64,000 nt of DNA from Blasia pusilla (GCA_050084515.1 CM114271.1:744001-808000), one strand, 5' to 3'; numbered from the stretch's first letter, positions 38,401 through 50,884 are shown. The notes: generated by a model not told the origin, from the sequence alone. Numbers and translations: made by a program.

Positions 38401-38991
38401 GACACCAAACTCGGTACCATACAAGCTTCTACCAATTTCACTGCATGTCACTTCATGGAACTCCAAAACAAGCTACATGATAGGTTGCACACTGCTGACG
38501 CTGACGTGACAACGGCGCCAACAACATAATATGCCAATCCATCCAGGGAAGCAGCTGCTAAATCCCTATGGAGGTCTGGCCCTTTGGAAATACTTGACCG
38601 CGAGACGACAGCAGAGAAGACGGCCGCAACAAGACACCTCAACAGACTCCTGACACACCATTGTATGGTAGAAAATGGCACTGTCGACGACCACTCTGGA
38701 CCTCCACCCTCACAGTGCGACAAGGGCACTCACTGGAACAGTTGCAGAGGGAAAGAATCAATCATGAGCCAAAAATGCATCGCTCCAGGTGTCCAAGCTA
38801 CATGTATAACTTTGAGTGCATGACAAGCTAAAAGACTCATGATAAGAAGTAATCTTGAATGAGATAAGACAACTTTGAAAGCCAAGGGATCAAAACACCA
38901 AGCACCAGACAATCATTAAACAAAATATTTTGTACAAACAAGAGGCACTGCAACAATACAGCATTCCCTGCTGTGCTTAGAAAACAAAAGA
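32421..38991. other. Long intergenic stretch, no gene recognised
   Basis: Only short ORFs in unrelated frames. 33780-34015 is enriched in TTGCAAGT and ACTTGCA words. 35123-35155 is a small palindrome. 35760-36160 has a 130-codon ORF with no family resemblance or codon bias. 38448-38729 (minus) has a 93-codon Ala/Ser/Val-rich ORF that lies downstream of the zinc-finger gene, in its possible 3' UTR; I do not call it a gene. Confidence 0.4.
35123..35155. repeat. Perfect 15-bp-arm palindrome, 3-nt loop
   Basis: TTCTAAAAGTATAAA, TTC, TTTATACTTTTAGAA: exact arms. AT-rich; may be a terminator-like or foldback remnant. Confidence 0.8.
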
Positions 38992-41674
38992 TTATTGACG
39001 AACCTGATCAGAAGGGAGAGGTGAGCTAGTATTTGCTGTCTGCTTAAGCTCTGTTGGTTTATCTGCTCCACAGTTCCTGCGATTGCACTTTGTTCTGAAA
39101 GGATAGTTAACATTGCCACAGGCCTCACACGTCCAGCTCCCATCTGGTGGTGGACCCTCTGGAAAATATCCAATGATTTACAATTAGAATAACCGTTGAA
39201 AATGACAAAATGTGATAGGAAATGCAGGAATGAGGCATCCCCACGGGAATGGAGAAATTCAATGTGTTCAACCATCCAGAAATATGTTTCACAACTATGC
39301 ATTTTGATCAAACTTACGTGAGGCTGCAGGGGCTCGAGCTGTAGGGCCATTTCCATACCGGTTGGCCTGAAGAAAAAGAAAAAAGGCTCAACATTTGAGA
39401 GATTCCAGGTGGGACAAGTATGAACAGTTTAAAGTAGGGAGTGAGAAATCCTGTTCACATATCCTGTGATTCAATTCATTAACCTTCTATTTTCCAAGGT
39501 CAACAAAAAGTATTCATATGACAGGCAGACAGAGACTCTACTCATAAGTAGTGCTGGTTGTAGCCTGGCGACTATAGACCCCAGCCAGACTGAACAGATC
39601 CTAGAAATGAAATGAATAAGATCTGCACAGACTGGTAAAAAGTCAAACTGCTCAGCTCTGAACACCTGTGAGGGCAACTGACATGATGAAAATTTTGAAA
39701 AAGGACAGAAAGTAAGCAACTTACTGTCTCTGTAGGCTTTGGTGCACCACACTTTCGCATATTACAGGTGGTTCTAAAGGCAAAGTTTGTATTTCCACAT
39801 TTTGGACACACCCAGTCACCTTCAGAGAAACCATCTGGACCTGGTTGGAATGAGACAGACGACCCCAAATTCAGTGCTTACATATTCGTACCAGCAGCCC
39901 CACTTTGAACCAGATTTACCACAATTGAGTTCGCAGGCCAATTTTCAAACACAGGCTAACATGTACCCACCTCCTCTGCGTTTCCTGGAGCCATTCTCTT
40001 CACCATACATTACAGGTCCTCCTCTAGGTCCTGCCATCTATAGAATCATCACAGAACCATCAATATGCCATATCATACAACAGGATACTCAATGCAACCA
40101 ATTCCCACAGGCACCCAAGCTTCGAGACACAGTTTGTTTACCGGTGGGGCTCGACCCATGCTCATATTCATTCCATATCCATCCATAACCGGTCCAGTGC
40201 CATAGCCAGGACCTGAGAAACAAAAGAAGGAACCTCTGAAACTCTTTGAAAGGGTGTAGACTACTTATCCAACTCACCAATAGCAGAAAGTGGATAATGG
40301 ACGAGTCATGCCAATGTCAAAAGTAACATAACAGCTCTATTACTTCAGAAATCTTTGGATAAAAATCATAACGGTAGAGAAGAAGCACAAAAAACCAATT
40401 CCACAATATGAAAGTAGTCAATGACTTACCTCCACCAATAACTGCTCCTGGAGGTCCATAGGATGCTGCCATAGGCATTGGTTGATAAGGTTGTACTGTA
40501 TTGACTGATGCCCCATAATCATATGGAACAGTAGATGCCACAGCTTGGGGCTGAATGGGCATTGGTGTACCATAATTTGCCGGTAAAGCCAGTGGAAGAG
40601 AAGGGGGTGCACCTGGCCCTCCCATATACATAGGAGCAGGGGCTTGTTCGTACATAGTGGGGGCAACCATGGGCCCCCCAATAGCCCTTTGTTCACCCAT
40701 GTAAGCCTGAACAAGAAGAGACAATAAGCCCTTTAGAAAATCATGGTAATCAAGTTTTGCAGGCGTTGGATCAGCTAACAAAATGCACTACCAACCATAC
40801 TCAGTGCACTGACACTGGCATTTCAGAAACTGTCAACAAACATCAACCTTCTTTCTTGATTGGGGTTGAAATAACGTGACAGCTACTAGACAGCCCGCAG
40901 CACAAGCTTCTTTCAAAGCTGTGCGAAGCAAGTCAGATTAGAAATACCAAAAGTAGGACTGACAGTACCTGTGTACCCTCAGCTGGCTTTGACGCTCCAC
41001 ATTTCCGCATGTTACATGTAGTCCTAAATGCAAAATTCACATTTCCACATTGTGGACAAGTCCAGTCTCCTTCTCCACGGACAGCTGGAGTTCCATTACA
41101 CATCGAAGATTCACAGGAGATTTAAGTAGGAAACAACTCCAGGTTCCTCCTGCATGAAACCTAAAATGATGTATCTACATAGACAGACAGACAAGTTCTA
41201 AACTCATCTCGAGACAACTCTTACATGATAAAATTCACAAGCATTTGGTACACAGCTAAAAAAACCCTCCCACGAGGATCAAACAAGCAAGAAACCCATA
41301 CCAAGCCCCTGTATCATGGAAATTTCATAACGAGCCATGAAGAGTCCTTCATGATACAATAACAGCGAATTGAAAGAGATACAAAGAGAGGAATGTATCG
41401 ATTCCACTCCAAAACCCACCATCCGTCCTTGCACGCTTCGGTCCAGGCTGCCCTCGAAAATCCGCCTGTACACATTTCGTTGAAATTATAAACAGCCAAC
41501 ATTATGAACAGGACAGTTTTCACGTCATTCCCTATACTTCTCAAAGTAAACATGCCATCGAGAATCCGCCTGTGCACATTTCGTTGAAGTTATAACATTG
41601 TGTACAGGGCATATTTCACCTCATTACCTATACTCCTCAAAGTAAACATGAGGAGAGCTTACGTGACGGGTCAT
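38992..41674 (-). CDS. RanBP2-type zinc-finger protein, three fingers, At1g67325-like
   Basis: Predicted exons on the minus strand: 41674-41663, 41465-41420, 41084-40969, 40706-40430, 40212-40142, 40037-39971, 39840-39725, 39366-39318, 39158-38992. Frame is continuous, 306 residues plus stop. The order is MTRH, an ADFRGQPGPKRARTD segment, finger 1 (DWTCPQCGNVNFAFRTTCNM), a Gly/Pro/Met/Tyr-rich linker (residues about 59-197), finger 2 (DWVCPKCGNTNFAFRTTCNM), and finger 3 (SWTCEACGNVNYPFRTKCNR, ending NCGADKP). Each finger has Cx2Cx10Cx4C with the W and N of the RanBP2 type, which in ZRANB2-like proteins binds single-stranded RNA. This architecture, including the KRARTD motif and the third finger's CGADKP, is that of Arabidopsis At1g67325. 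An RNA-binding nuclear role is inferred. An extra exon near 39606 (DLFSLAGVYSRQ...) is possible but has no good donor. Exon 1 of four codons is the least certain. Confidence 0.88.
41454..41653. repeat. Tandem duplication of about 100 bp over a splice acceptor
   Basis: 41454-41557 and 41558-41653 share TCGAAAATCCGCCTGTACAC, then ATTTCGTTGAAATTATAA, and CCTATACTTCTCAAAGTAAA, then CATG, with substitutions and an 8-base indel. The copy nearer the gene contains the acceptor and first codons of zinc-finger exon 2; the other copy has an equivalent AG. Confidence 0.85.
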
Positions 41675-43593
41675 GTCCACCACGGTATTCTGTGGGGCAG
41701 CCTCAACAGGGGGTTTTCCAAACGGGATGTAAGGTTTCGGGGCTTGTCAAAAATTTTCCGGTGCTTGAAATGTGATACCCAGGAGACATAACTATTGTGC
41801 AAGAGGGTAATTCGGTTTCCTTTCGAAGAAAACCCCTTAGACTAGGACCCCCGTGCTCCCAAGGCTTCCAACAAAACCGTTAAAATTGGGCGACGGTAAT
41901 TCTCATCAGAAAAGGAGGTCAGTTCAGTTGCGACAAACTCCTGGCTGGAAGAAAATATACAATTCCTAATTCAGTGGCTACTGGACGCAACCACTTCTCA
42001 TTCAGTGAAGCTTTGCTCACACCTCACCTAGCGTTAGCAGCGAGAGACGCAGTATGGCTGGGGAAACTCAGCGAAGCACTGTCCAAATACCACTCCAGCG
42101 GGACAATTATGCAACGCAGCTACTAGAAAAACCTACAAGCCTAAGGTCGCGTAGCAAGCCTCCGAAGGCCCACAGTAGCACAGGTTACAACATACATCAA
42201 AGACCACCACGAGAAGCTGCACACGACTACCTCACTCCTCCAGAACCCCACGAGATCAGTTTCCGACGTACACGACGTTCACGAGCCTACCACAAAGCTT
42301 CTCTTAGTCGCCACAACCACATGAAAACCGATATCCAAAGACTGCAGCCAACGCTACGAACCCTGCTCCACACACCAAACACCCGAAACACATACCTGAA
42401 TCATGTTCACAGCCCCTTCTTGAGGCTGGGCCGTTGTAGCTCGCAGCAACGCAGCGCTAAGCAATGCCGCAGGCCCAACGCGCTAAAACCCTAACAACCG
42501 GACTCGTGCTCGCACTTCACGCCCGCACTCGCTCGCGCACCACCAAAAGGAGCAGTTGCTTCTCTTCTCGCTCCTACCGAACGCGACGGCAGAAGAAAAA
42601 GACTCCGCCAACTACAACAACACCAACCACGACGACGACAAACAACAACAACGACCGCGATAACGATAATCACCACGAAGGAGAGCAAGAAGACGAGCTG
42701 TGGCGAACGGCGATGGCGGCGGAGGGACGCGGCACAAGCGCAAAACGCACGAGCATACAAACAGCGCGCGCTGCCGGAGTACAAGATGGCGAGCAGCAGG
42801 AGCAGGAGTAGGAGGAGGAGCGAGGGAAAGCGGACATCACATGAAAAAAGAGAGAGAGGGAGAGACACAGACAGACAGGGCGAGGAGCGACGCGATGGAG
42901 GTAAAGCAGAGGTTTGATCGCGGACGCCTCGCAACAACCGAAGGGTGACAATCGCTTGGGAACACGGACGGGCGAACGACTACGGGGGAGGAGGGGACCG
43001 CTGAGGACAAACAAAAAGACGTTACTCTGCACGCGACGGACGGGCTTCCGTCGCCCGTTCACGGACGGACCTCTAGTTCACCGGACGGATTGGGGGCTTC
43101 CGTCTCAGCTATTCCAACGCTCCGTCACACGGACAGCTTTCCGTCTCCCGCTCGCGGACGGATTCCTTGCTCCCCTGTCGCGCTACTGTGATAGGGCGTC
43201 TCATTTAAAGGACGTAATTCTTGTGCGGAATCCCTCCATTTATGTTAGAAGAAGTTACATATTGCTAGACTACTAAAGTACCCCGAAATGGGTGAAGAGA
43301 TTAGTATGTGTGAAGAGGAAAGATTTAATTCAATTATTTTCCCGTTGTCCGTAGCATGTGAAATAAAAATTTTTTCAATTATCATCGGTTAAGTAGAGAG
43401 TTGTTTGCAAATGTAGAAGGCACTCTCCCATAACAAAATAGCTTCCATGGTGTCTAGTCCATATGAGTTAAATAAACTAACAATAATTTTATTTTTTCTT
43501 CCACATGGGTGGGACGTATTTTCCTGGGTTGCCATTGTCTAAAACTACACACATCATTAGAAGAAAAAAAAAGCGGGAATAAAAACTACCATG
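41675..43593. other. 5' flank/promoter of the zinc-finger gene
   Basis: 42000-43200 is GC-rich with CAA/CGA- and GAG-rich low-complexity runs (42600-42680, 42780-42880), as seen upstream of the other two genes. ORFs here are overlapping, compositionally biased and lack homology, so none is called. 43260-43593 is AT-rich and empty. Confidence 0.45.
43040..43165. repeat. CGGACGG / TTCCGTC hairpin-forming repeats
   Basis: CGGACGG occurs four times and TTCCGTC three times in alternating order within about 125 bases, so several short stems can form. It ends the GC-rich island. Confidence 0.6.
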
Positions 43594-43938
43594 TTAATGT
43601 TGTCCAAAAACCTGAAAGTCGGCGGGATTTTCTTCTCCCGGAATTCGCGGTTGTGAAAGGGTCTTAACTCTAGACAGCATAGCATACATAAGCCCAAGGG
43701 AAAATGTAGATTTAACAACTAAAATGCACTTGCCATGTATTATAAGTCCTTGGATTTTATGCCTAGTCATTGCACAATCAAGGCTCAATAAAATGGATCC
43801 AAAATGATCCACTTTTGCTATGACTTCACCAGTGTGCATACTACTCCACATATTTTTCAAAGCATGCTTTTTTAATATTTCTCCTATATCCTCCAAGCTG
43901 ATAATCAGCCTCTTACACACACACACACTCATGAACAT
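43594..43938 (-). pseudogene. Helitron helicase (PIF1-like) C-terminal remnant
   Basis: The minus-strand ORF contains LLSLDCAMTRHKIQGLII and KSTFSLGLMYAMLSRVKTL. These correspond to the PIF1/RecD-type helicase end in Helitrons (AMTIHKSQGLT and SLGLxYVALSRVxTL), which bears motifs V and VI, with the conserved K-S altered to K-I. Only about 115 codons remain. It lies downstream of the Rep remnant on the same strand, the normal Rep-to-helicase order, with most of the helicase deleted between them. Confidence 0.75.
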
Positions 43939-44787
43939 ACGTCCACATGGGTGAGCGTGATGACATTGTCTCAGATTCTATCATACAAATTATGTGGCGT
44001 GATAGCACATTGTAAAAAAACTTATTATATTGATGTAGGGAATGGTATTCAATATATTGCACAACTCTATCTATGGTGAATATATTCCAAATTTCCCAAG
44101 GAATCGGCATCAAAAAAGTTGACTCCTACTTCTGGGGTGTGACTTCACCAGTTCATGTTTTTCAAAGTATTTGGAACATGTTGAATCAAACCTGCAAGCC
44201 AGATGGTGGAAGTACAACATAGTGGGATGTATGAATAGCACAGAGGACTTGCGATATAGGCTTGTGTACATGTGCGGAGGACTTGAGTCCACATAGGCGA
44301 GAGATTGGGAACAGTATATAATTGGGATATGTAAGGCTATTATTCTTGCCTCTATAGATCGAGGACATTATCTTATTTAACACTGTACCTGATATCATAC
44401 CCAAACAAACGTCATCAAATTCCTCGAGGCCGAGGGCCTTTGATGATTTTGTATCAATATTTAGTGCCCTTGTAGGCTGTGATTTCAGTTCATACTTTAT
44501 AAGGTAAAGGGACTAATCGATGTTTGTTACGTGTTGTATGTTCATGTGCGTTCCCCAAAATAAAAGTACAACTAGGTGGTATGGAACAACATTTCTATGA
44601 TCTATCTCAGGCTTATAATACTTCCATCACATAGTCATGGGATCAATAGATGGACGCATGTCCATGTTTATATCAGTAGGGAATGTCAACTTACAGTGTG
44701 GGGTCTGGGACCTAGTTCACTTTATCATACAGACTCCTTGTTTACATGTGTGAATTTTTCTTCACAACATAGGTATGCAAAAAAGTG

Positions 44788-45500
44788 TCAATAAAGGATG
44801 TTGTAACGTCTAGAGTAGGACGTAGGTTGTGGCATATGGCAACAGATCTTAGATGTAATCAAATCAATGTCTTCATATTTTATCCATAAAATCATGTGGC
44901 AATGTAAACTTCCCCTTCCCCATAGTTCATATCGATAATTAACTATATGCCCAGGTATCTTAGAACCCCTAAGTATGTGGTAATGAAGGCATGCTCGTAA
45001 CCGAACAAGGAACAACATGCCACGCTCGATTGGGCCGTCCCTCCAAGTAACGTTGGGATTCATTTTGCGTAACACTTGCTCAATGTCATCTCTTTCGACC
45101 CACCTAGTGTCAGACAGTTTTTTAGACATAAGCATAACAAAGAAGTGCAGCACTCCCCATTTCCTTACCATGGCCCTAAGATTGTGCAAGTGGCGACGAT
45201 GCCATGTTGGGCTCCCTTTATAAGTAACATAGTGCTTACATAATCTACCATACAATTCCCCATTAGATATATCTAGATTGTCCCTCCTCAAATTCTCCAA
45301 ATCCTGGTTTAGTATGCAAACCCTTGTTGATGAGGCAAGTGCAATAGATTTCCTTAATTGATGCATCAATAGTGGATATGGCTTATGGAGGATAAATGTA
45401 GTAAATAATTGTCTTGTGCGATGGTGCATGTATTCACCAAGAGATCCACTTCCAAAGTAATGACCACGTAAGTATGGGAATTAATAAGAATGGAAAGATC
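44788..45500 (-). pseudogene. Helitron Rep (HUH) domain remnant
   Basis: An ORF of 213 codons plus upstream codons (PYLRGHYFGSGSLGEYMHHR) reads as the Helitron-like N-terminal/Rep region. GSPTWHRRHLHNLRAMVRKWG is the usual GSxxYWxxxxxDLxAMVxxLG, and the two-histidine motif is GSLHCHMILWIK (HCH at 44896-44904). IVNYRYELWGRG matches VxDYxYRxExQxRG. The catalytic Tyr segment is not visible because the frame breaks at about 44790. Rep nicks and rejoins single strands in rolling-circle transposition. Flanking Helitron ends were not found. This relic shows that autonomous Helitrons once existed here, relevant to the short copies at 6175 and 56713. Confidence 0.82.
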
Positions 45501-48129
45501 CCATTTCAATGATAAGGCGGCTATCTGATAAAACACCACAGCTATTACTAAGAAAGTTATGACGTAAGTGGCTATTTTGCCTCATATACAGTCACCCACT
45601 TTTGAATATGTCTGATGACATTCTCTGCTTCATAGGAAGAGTATATTGCACATCCTAGAGTATGTTAAGTTTGAAACTGTACGGATGAAAGCTCATACTA
45701 TCGATCATACTACCCTTTTTTGTGATGCTTAAATGATTCTCTGAACAGACTCAAGGGATCAAATGACTAATCTTGTGTTCGGACTTGGAAGTTCAATTAG
45801 GGGTGGGTAGTCCCTATAGATTGGATTTACCTTTAAATTTACAGCTATAACTTTTCTAAATAGGGTGCAAAGAAATTCCTTATTATTTTCATTGCCCTCC
45901 TCGCCACCCCAAGAGATCAATGGATTGTCCAATAGAGATGTCACACGAAAAATCCTGTATGAAATCCGTTTTATTTTGTGTGTATACCTATTATTGAATC
46001 AATAATGAAATTTTTTTTGTAAATATTGAAGGAATGATTTCAAGAATGATGTGGTATATAATAGTGTCATATACACAAGAATGCATATGTACTACACTTA
46101 TGGATCCTCCTAAGCAATACGAATTAATTGTTGAATTAAGTAAGTAGTACTTTATATTCCCCCAAAGTTGGAAGAGATGATAGGGTCCTTATTTAGAAGT
46201 CATACTTATGCTCAAATTAACACAAGTAGGGGTTGGAGTGTTATCTATCCAATGTTATTTCTAAAATTTATTACATACCATTGGTTGTCTGGTTGGGAAG
46301 ATGCTAAGTTGCACATGCAATGTCCGCCAGTCTAATCTCTTGGGTGGGACAGAGGAAGTTCCTTGATTGCTATCACACCAATATTGCCAATGCAAGGATT
46401 AACTCAATGGCTTAAGGTTGTTCAATTTATGCATTGCTACCTGTTTATGGTTCTATAAATGATAAGTCAAACAATTGTTATCAAGCATTCTAAGCTCCTC
46501 TGTGGCTACAAGAAAGCGTACCAATTTGCTACTACAAGAGTACTGCCATCCAAGGGATTGTCTCAATGGCTACAGCTTATAAACATAAGTTTCCACTAGC
46601 GTCTCTATGGATTCCAAAAAGATGTATAGCTTTTCGATTTCTCGATGACATCACAACTAACTCACACTTTGTATTTTTTTGGGAATGGTAAGAGTTGTGG
46701 GTGGGACATTAGCAGCAAATTGACAAACTCTCCTACAACCATTCAGAAGGTTGATTATGGGAGGCACAAAGGTGTAACCAAATATGGGAGGCACATATGG
46801 TGCCAAGGGTAGGAACATATTGCCCAATATACGTTCATTTCCCTCCCTTCCACCAGTTTTCAAAGCACCATATATGCAAATCTATGTCCCAATTTACACC
46901 CCCGAGCTGTTAATCACCACACCGCTTAGATAGAAGTACCGTAATGATGCAAAACATCCACGTGTAGATGAAGCAGTATCCAAATCAAGGGCAAACAAAT
47001 CTCATTTCTTAGCAATTTGAGGCACATCAAGGTATACAACATATAACTCTCCTCACCATCTGCCACTAACTCCTTTCACCTCTCCGACTTGGACGAAATG
47101 CAAAAGCAGAATTCTTGGGAAATTCCAATGACTGGAGTATTATTAGCATCCACAGATCACTTTAAATTAGTATTACTTTGACATGAAGTATTAAACGTAG
47201 TCAAGAGATGACCCGGAGGTAGACTGTAAACGTTAAATTAAATCTTATTGTCCCTAAAATCCTAAAGATGAAAAGTTAATTGAAAAACTTAGAAACTTTC
47301 CCTGAATGTTATGATTTTTATGGACTGAAAGCCTCATTTTGGCGGTTCAAAACACTTATAATTTCTCGGAAGCTTCATTGATAGGAAAGATTGGAAAGCC
47401 TCACCCTCATGTAGCTTGGTTTCCCTCATCGGTCCGTCCCTGACTCCCCTCTAGCACTTCGTGAATGGAACAATTTTACAATTGTAGAATTTATCATGGG
47501 GCTCGGTTAACCTGAAAGTTTGTTTTGCCCATCGCCGCACGTCTCGTAGTGACCCACCAACATCTCACTAAATTTTGACAGTCCTCATGTATGATTATAT
47601 GACAGTGTTCCCTTGTAGAACACTGAAACAACTTGAGGCCCGGTGGTTTCAAGCCTGGCGTACCGGAAATAAATCCTTGCCAGATGACTCCTCTAGCTTT
47701 TGCTTCCCTGTTGACAGTCTTATATTCCAGTCAAGACCTCAACATCTAGAAACCTTTCAATCGAATCACTCATTCACGAGAGCAAATCTTCCAACTTGAG
47801 CTTTAGAGCTACTTTCATAGAGATTGCAAGGCTCCTTGCGTTGTACTTGCATTACATGTTGTATCTCTTCTTTATATTTATTTCAGGAGTTTTGGCGCGA
47901 AGCAAGTGAGATCTATGAGAGAGAGGGTGTTCAATTTCCTTGTTGTAGCTTGCAGGTCTCTTGACCGAAAGCTTTGGCAAAATGCTTGCATCACCAAAAG
48001 CTCCAAAAGTAGGATGGGAACACAACTAATCTCTAATCCTGAACCTTGAGATGGTGTGAGATTTGAACTGAGAGTGGCCAACATTTCAAGAAGCAGGAAA
48101 AGAAGGTAGACACTCTAAATGAACAGTGC
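45501..48129. other. Intergenic, no gene recognised
   Basis: Probably includes the 5' side of the decayed Helitron. Only unsupported short ORFs, for example at 46657-46863 on the minus strand with PPIFGYTFVPPII, which I do not recognise. Confidence 0.35.
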
Positions 48130-48640
48130 CATCCTCCGAACTCCTACTAGAATTCACAACACTTGAATTGCTTAACACATTTTATAGCCTAGTTTCATTG
48201 CCCAAAGTTGCTCCAATGGTAAGTAATGTACTCTCACTCACCCACTCCCTCACTTTCTCTACCCCCCTCAAGCTACTACCTAATGAGTACAGACTCTAGT
48301 CCATGAGCTCTACATGTGGTGTCATGCCAACATCCACAACACACACACACATATAGCATATGTTGATATTGCTAAGCTGGTAGCACCAGAATTGGAGACC
48401 ATATGCAATCAATAGCAAGGCCTCATTGCCCAAAGCTCATGATTATATTTTCTTGTTTCACTCCATAACCCAAGCAATGGGCAAACGATCACAACTGAAT
48501 AGCATGGAGGAAGCGATGAAAATGTCTGACTCTCTCTTTTGACGGTATATCCTGAGAAGGCAGAATTGAATAATTATTTGCGGGGAACCCCTTGCTTGGG
48601 AATTTGGCTGAAGTTGAAGTTCAGGCCTGGGGCAATTGAG
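48130..48640. repeat. Second copy of the 20-22 kb repeat family
   Basis: 48361-48440 (TGATATTGCTAAGCTGGTAG, then CACCAGAATT, later CTCATTGCCCAAAGC) matches 20685-20755. 48185-48225 (AGCCTAGTTTCATTGCCCAA, then TGGTAAGT) matches 20728-20775. 48275-48300 (CTACCTAATGAGTACAGACT) matches the GAGTACAGTCT unit. 48590-48630 resembles the GGCTGATTC...TTCAG unit. Confidence 0.65.
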
Positions 48641-49274
48641 GAAGGGAATTGTTGAACCTTTCCTACCTACATTGAGGCTTGGCCACGTAGGTATGATCTG
48701 AAATTCTGTCTTACTTGTAGTGCATTGTTGGATTGAGTGATTGATTAATTTGCATTGGTGGGAATCTCTTTGCATGGCTTGCACAGGAAGGATTTGTAAA
48801 TTGTTGGAATAGTGTTCATTTTTGGTGTACATTGGAAGGAGGCAAGAGGTAGCGGCTTGAAGTGGACCTATAACTCGACTAAGTTAATGAAAAGAAAAGC
48901 CAAGGTATTTTTCAGAGGACCACTACTTTACCCTGAAGGATGAATCGAGATGACCAACCACCACTTGATGTACAAATTGAACTTCATGGCAGCCTACGAC
49001 TACATCAAAGACAACCTTCCTTGGTTCAACGCATCCAAAGTCTACCTACTGAAATTCAAGTGATGATTTAATCTTTACACTCACGTCACTATTGGTATTG
49101 GACCTAACATGAACGAATTGAGAATTGGCGCTTTCATTCAAAAGCACGCCATCTATATGTGACGGTCTCTGATTTCGTGTCTAGGCAAGAGGATCGATAC
49201 TGCATCCTTCTTTGGTTGATGATGGGTGTTGCAGAGATCATGACCCTTCATATCTGTCGTGATTCTGATGGCAT

Positions 49275-49592
49275 TTGTTTCCTCCAAAGACTCATCCGGG
49301 GATCTTGGGTTTTCTGATTCATGTGGGCGATGAGGTTCAACTCCTAAAGGCCAAGCTCAGTAGGAAAAATTTGGGCACTGGTGTTGTAACTGGTTTGAGT
49401 GGACAACACAAATTTCATGGGAGTGATATCCCCTCGGGGGTGGTACGGGTGGATCTGAAGATTGTCCGTCTTGCATTCTTGGATCGTAAGTTATGGCAGC
49501 CAAATGAGGTTGATATGCCACCCCAATACACTCTGGGTGATGCTCTTGGAGGTTTAGTACTTTGGCGTGAAGTAAATTTGAAGAAATCATAG
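49275..49592 (+). CDS. Unidentified ORF, 105 aa, possibly transposon-derived
   Basis: Starts at an ATG and ends KLWQPNEVDMPPQYTLGDALG, then GLVLWREVNLKKS. The pattern (short beta-rich segment, GxxxGxSGxxxFHGxxIP, then LGDALGGxxxW) loosely recalls the small domain at the end of some plant CACTA-type transposon proteins; this is resemblance, not identification. An in-frame-looking segment upstream at 48952-49065 (MTNHHLMYKLNFMAAYDYIK, then DNLPWFNASKVYLLKFK) may belong to the same unit. No splice model joins them convincingly. Confidence 0.3.
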   Translation: MFPPKTHPGILGFLIHVGDEVQLLKAKLSRKNLGTGVVTGLSGQHKFHGSDIPSGVVRVDLKIVRLAFLDRKLWQPNEVDMPPQYTLGDALGGLVLWREVNLKKS

Positions 49593-49984
49593 GCTAATAT
49601 TAGACGTTCATGCCTACATGTAGACAATACTTACTTACAGTAGTGCATGTTTTGTTGACTCGTTCTCTATGAAATCTCAAACTCTCCACATAAATCACTG
49701 TTGATTACTTGTAGTAATCTTTATGACCACTTTCTTTGTTGCTGAATTTACTTTTCTTCAATATGAGAGTACAGAATTTTATTATAGTTCCTGCATTGGA
49801 CAATTAGTTGTTTCCAATCACATATTTGTTTTTACACCGCATTCTCAATTGATGAATGGAGTGTCTAAACTAAAATCTCCACCTTTCCTTTGATTTGGTT
49901 ATTTTATCGATGCCTTGTGAGAATCAATGCATGAATGGATAGGCTACATTCTGCAAAGAGAACCTTAGCCTTCGATCATGAGAC

Positions 49985-50870
49985 CTACTTGTGATTCCCA
50001 TATCTCCAAGTCATTTAAATATCATATGAATCATACTAGTCATAAGTCATTCAGTCATATAATGTAGCCAAAATCTAGTCATATCACACCATATGTAGTC
50101 ATTTAAACTAATGATGTCAAACATGTACCAAGTCATACTAAAACAATATGCAATCATTTAAACTATTGATCCAAACATGTACCAAATCATACTAAAATCA
50201 TATATAGTCATTTAAAAGTCAGATATGTAGGTACCTAGTCATATTCATCTATCATGCACTCATATTAATGAATCATGGAGTCATTCAGACCTATTATGCA
50301 AAATATCAGTCATATAGAAGTTAGATTCTAGTCATGAGAAACAATGTATTAAAAAAAAGATGGAGCCATTTAAAACAATCACATATTTAAGTTCCTAGTC
50401 ATATTCACAAAGCATGGAATCATACAAAGTAGTCAGACTTGAGTCATACACAAAGATCGTGTCATTTATTGAGTCGTATATAACCATTTAAAGTCATTTA
50501 GACGAAACAAAATGATCAATATGACTTAGTCATATTTGAAAGCTTAGTCATAGAATTCAATGTGAAGTCATTTTTATGAAATTCTCCGAACAATATGACT
50601 ACATTTCACTCATACAATGTGACATGTGTCATGATTTAAGTAGTCGTACTTGACGACTTGCCACGTCCTATGTTGAGATGGCCATCATATTATATGACTT
50701 TAGTGATGTGTCAGTCATTTAAATGAATGACTAGGTCTCTCATCCTAAAATGACTTGAGTCATGGTATGGTAGATGACTAGGCTTTTATGACTCCATGAG
50801 TCATCAGTCATTTCCTGTCATTTTAAGGCATATATGACTTGAGGGAGTCATATGAGCCAATCATAAAACT
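49985..50870. repeat. GTCAT-rich cryptic simple repeat
   Basis: By eye about 26 GTCAT words (mostly AGTCATA or AGTCATTTAAA) plus about eight ATGAC words within 890 bases, at irregular spacing. Orientation is mainly forward at the left and mixed after 50580. It sits at the 3' truncation of the gag element. It is not a CRISPR or a regular satellite. Confidence 0.75.
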
Positions 50871-50884
50871 ATGGAATTGTTCTA

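Noticed and set aside
39540-39606. Extra zinc-finger exon DLFSLAGVYSRQATTSTTYE
   Set aside because: It has a good acceptor but no phase-compatible GT donor before the stop; the gene is complete in frame without it.
39787-40188. Plus-strand 133-codon Pro/Gln-rich ORF
   Set aside because: It is antisense to zinc-finger exons 5-7 and their introns; the minus strand gives family-consistent exons with proper splice sites.
42054-43062. Several overlapping 80-150 codon ORFs on both strands
   Set aside because: They lie in the GC-rich, low-complexity leader/promoter of the zinc-finger gene and have biased composition and no homology.
49985-50870. CRISPR-like array
   Set aside because: The repeated word is only five to nine bases, spacing is irregular, orientation is mixed, and the DNA is plant nuclear.
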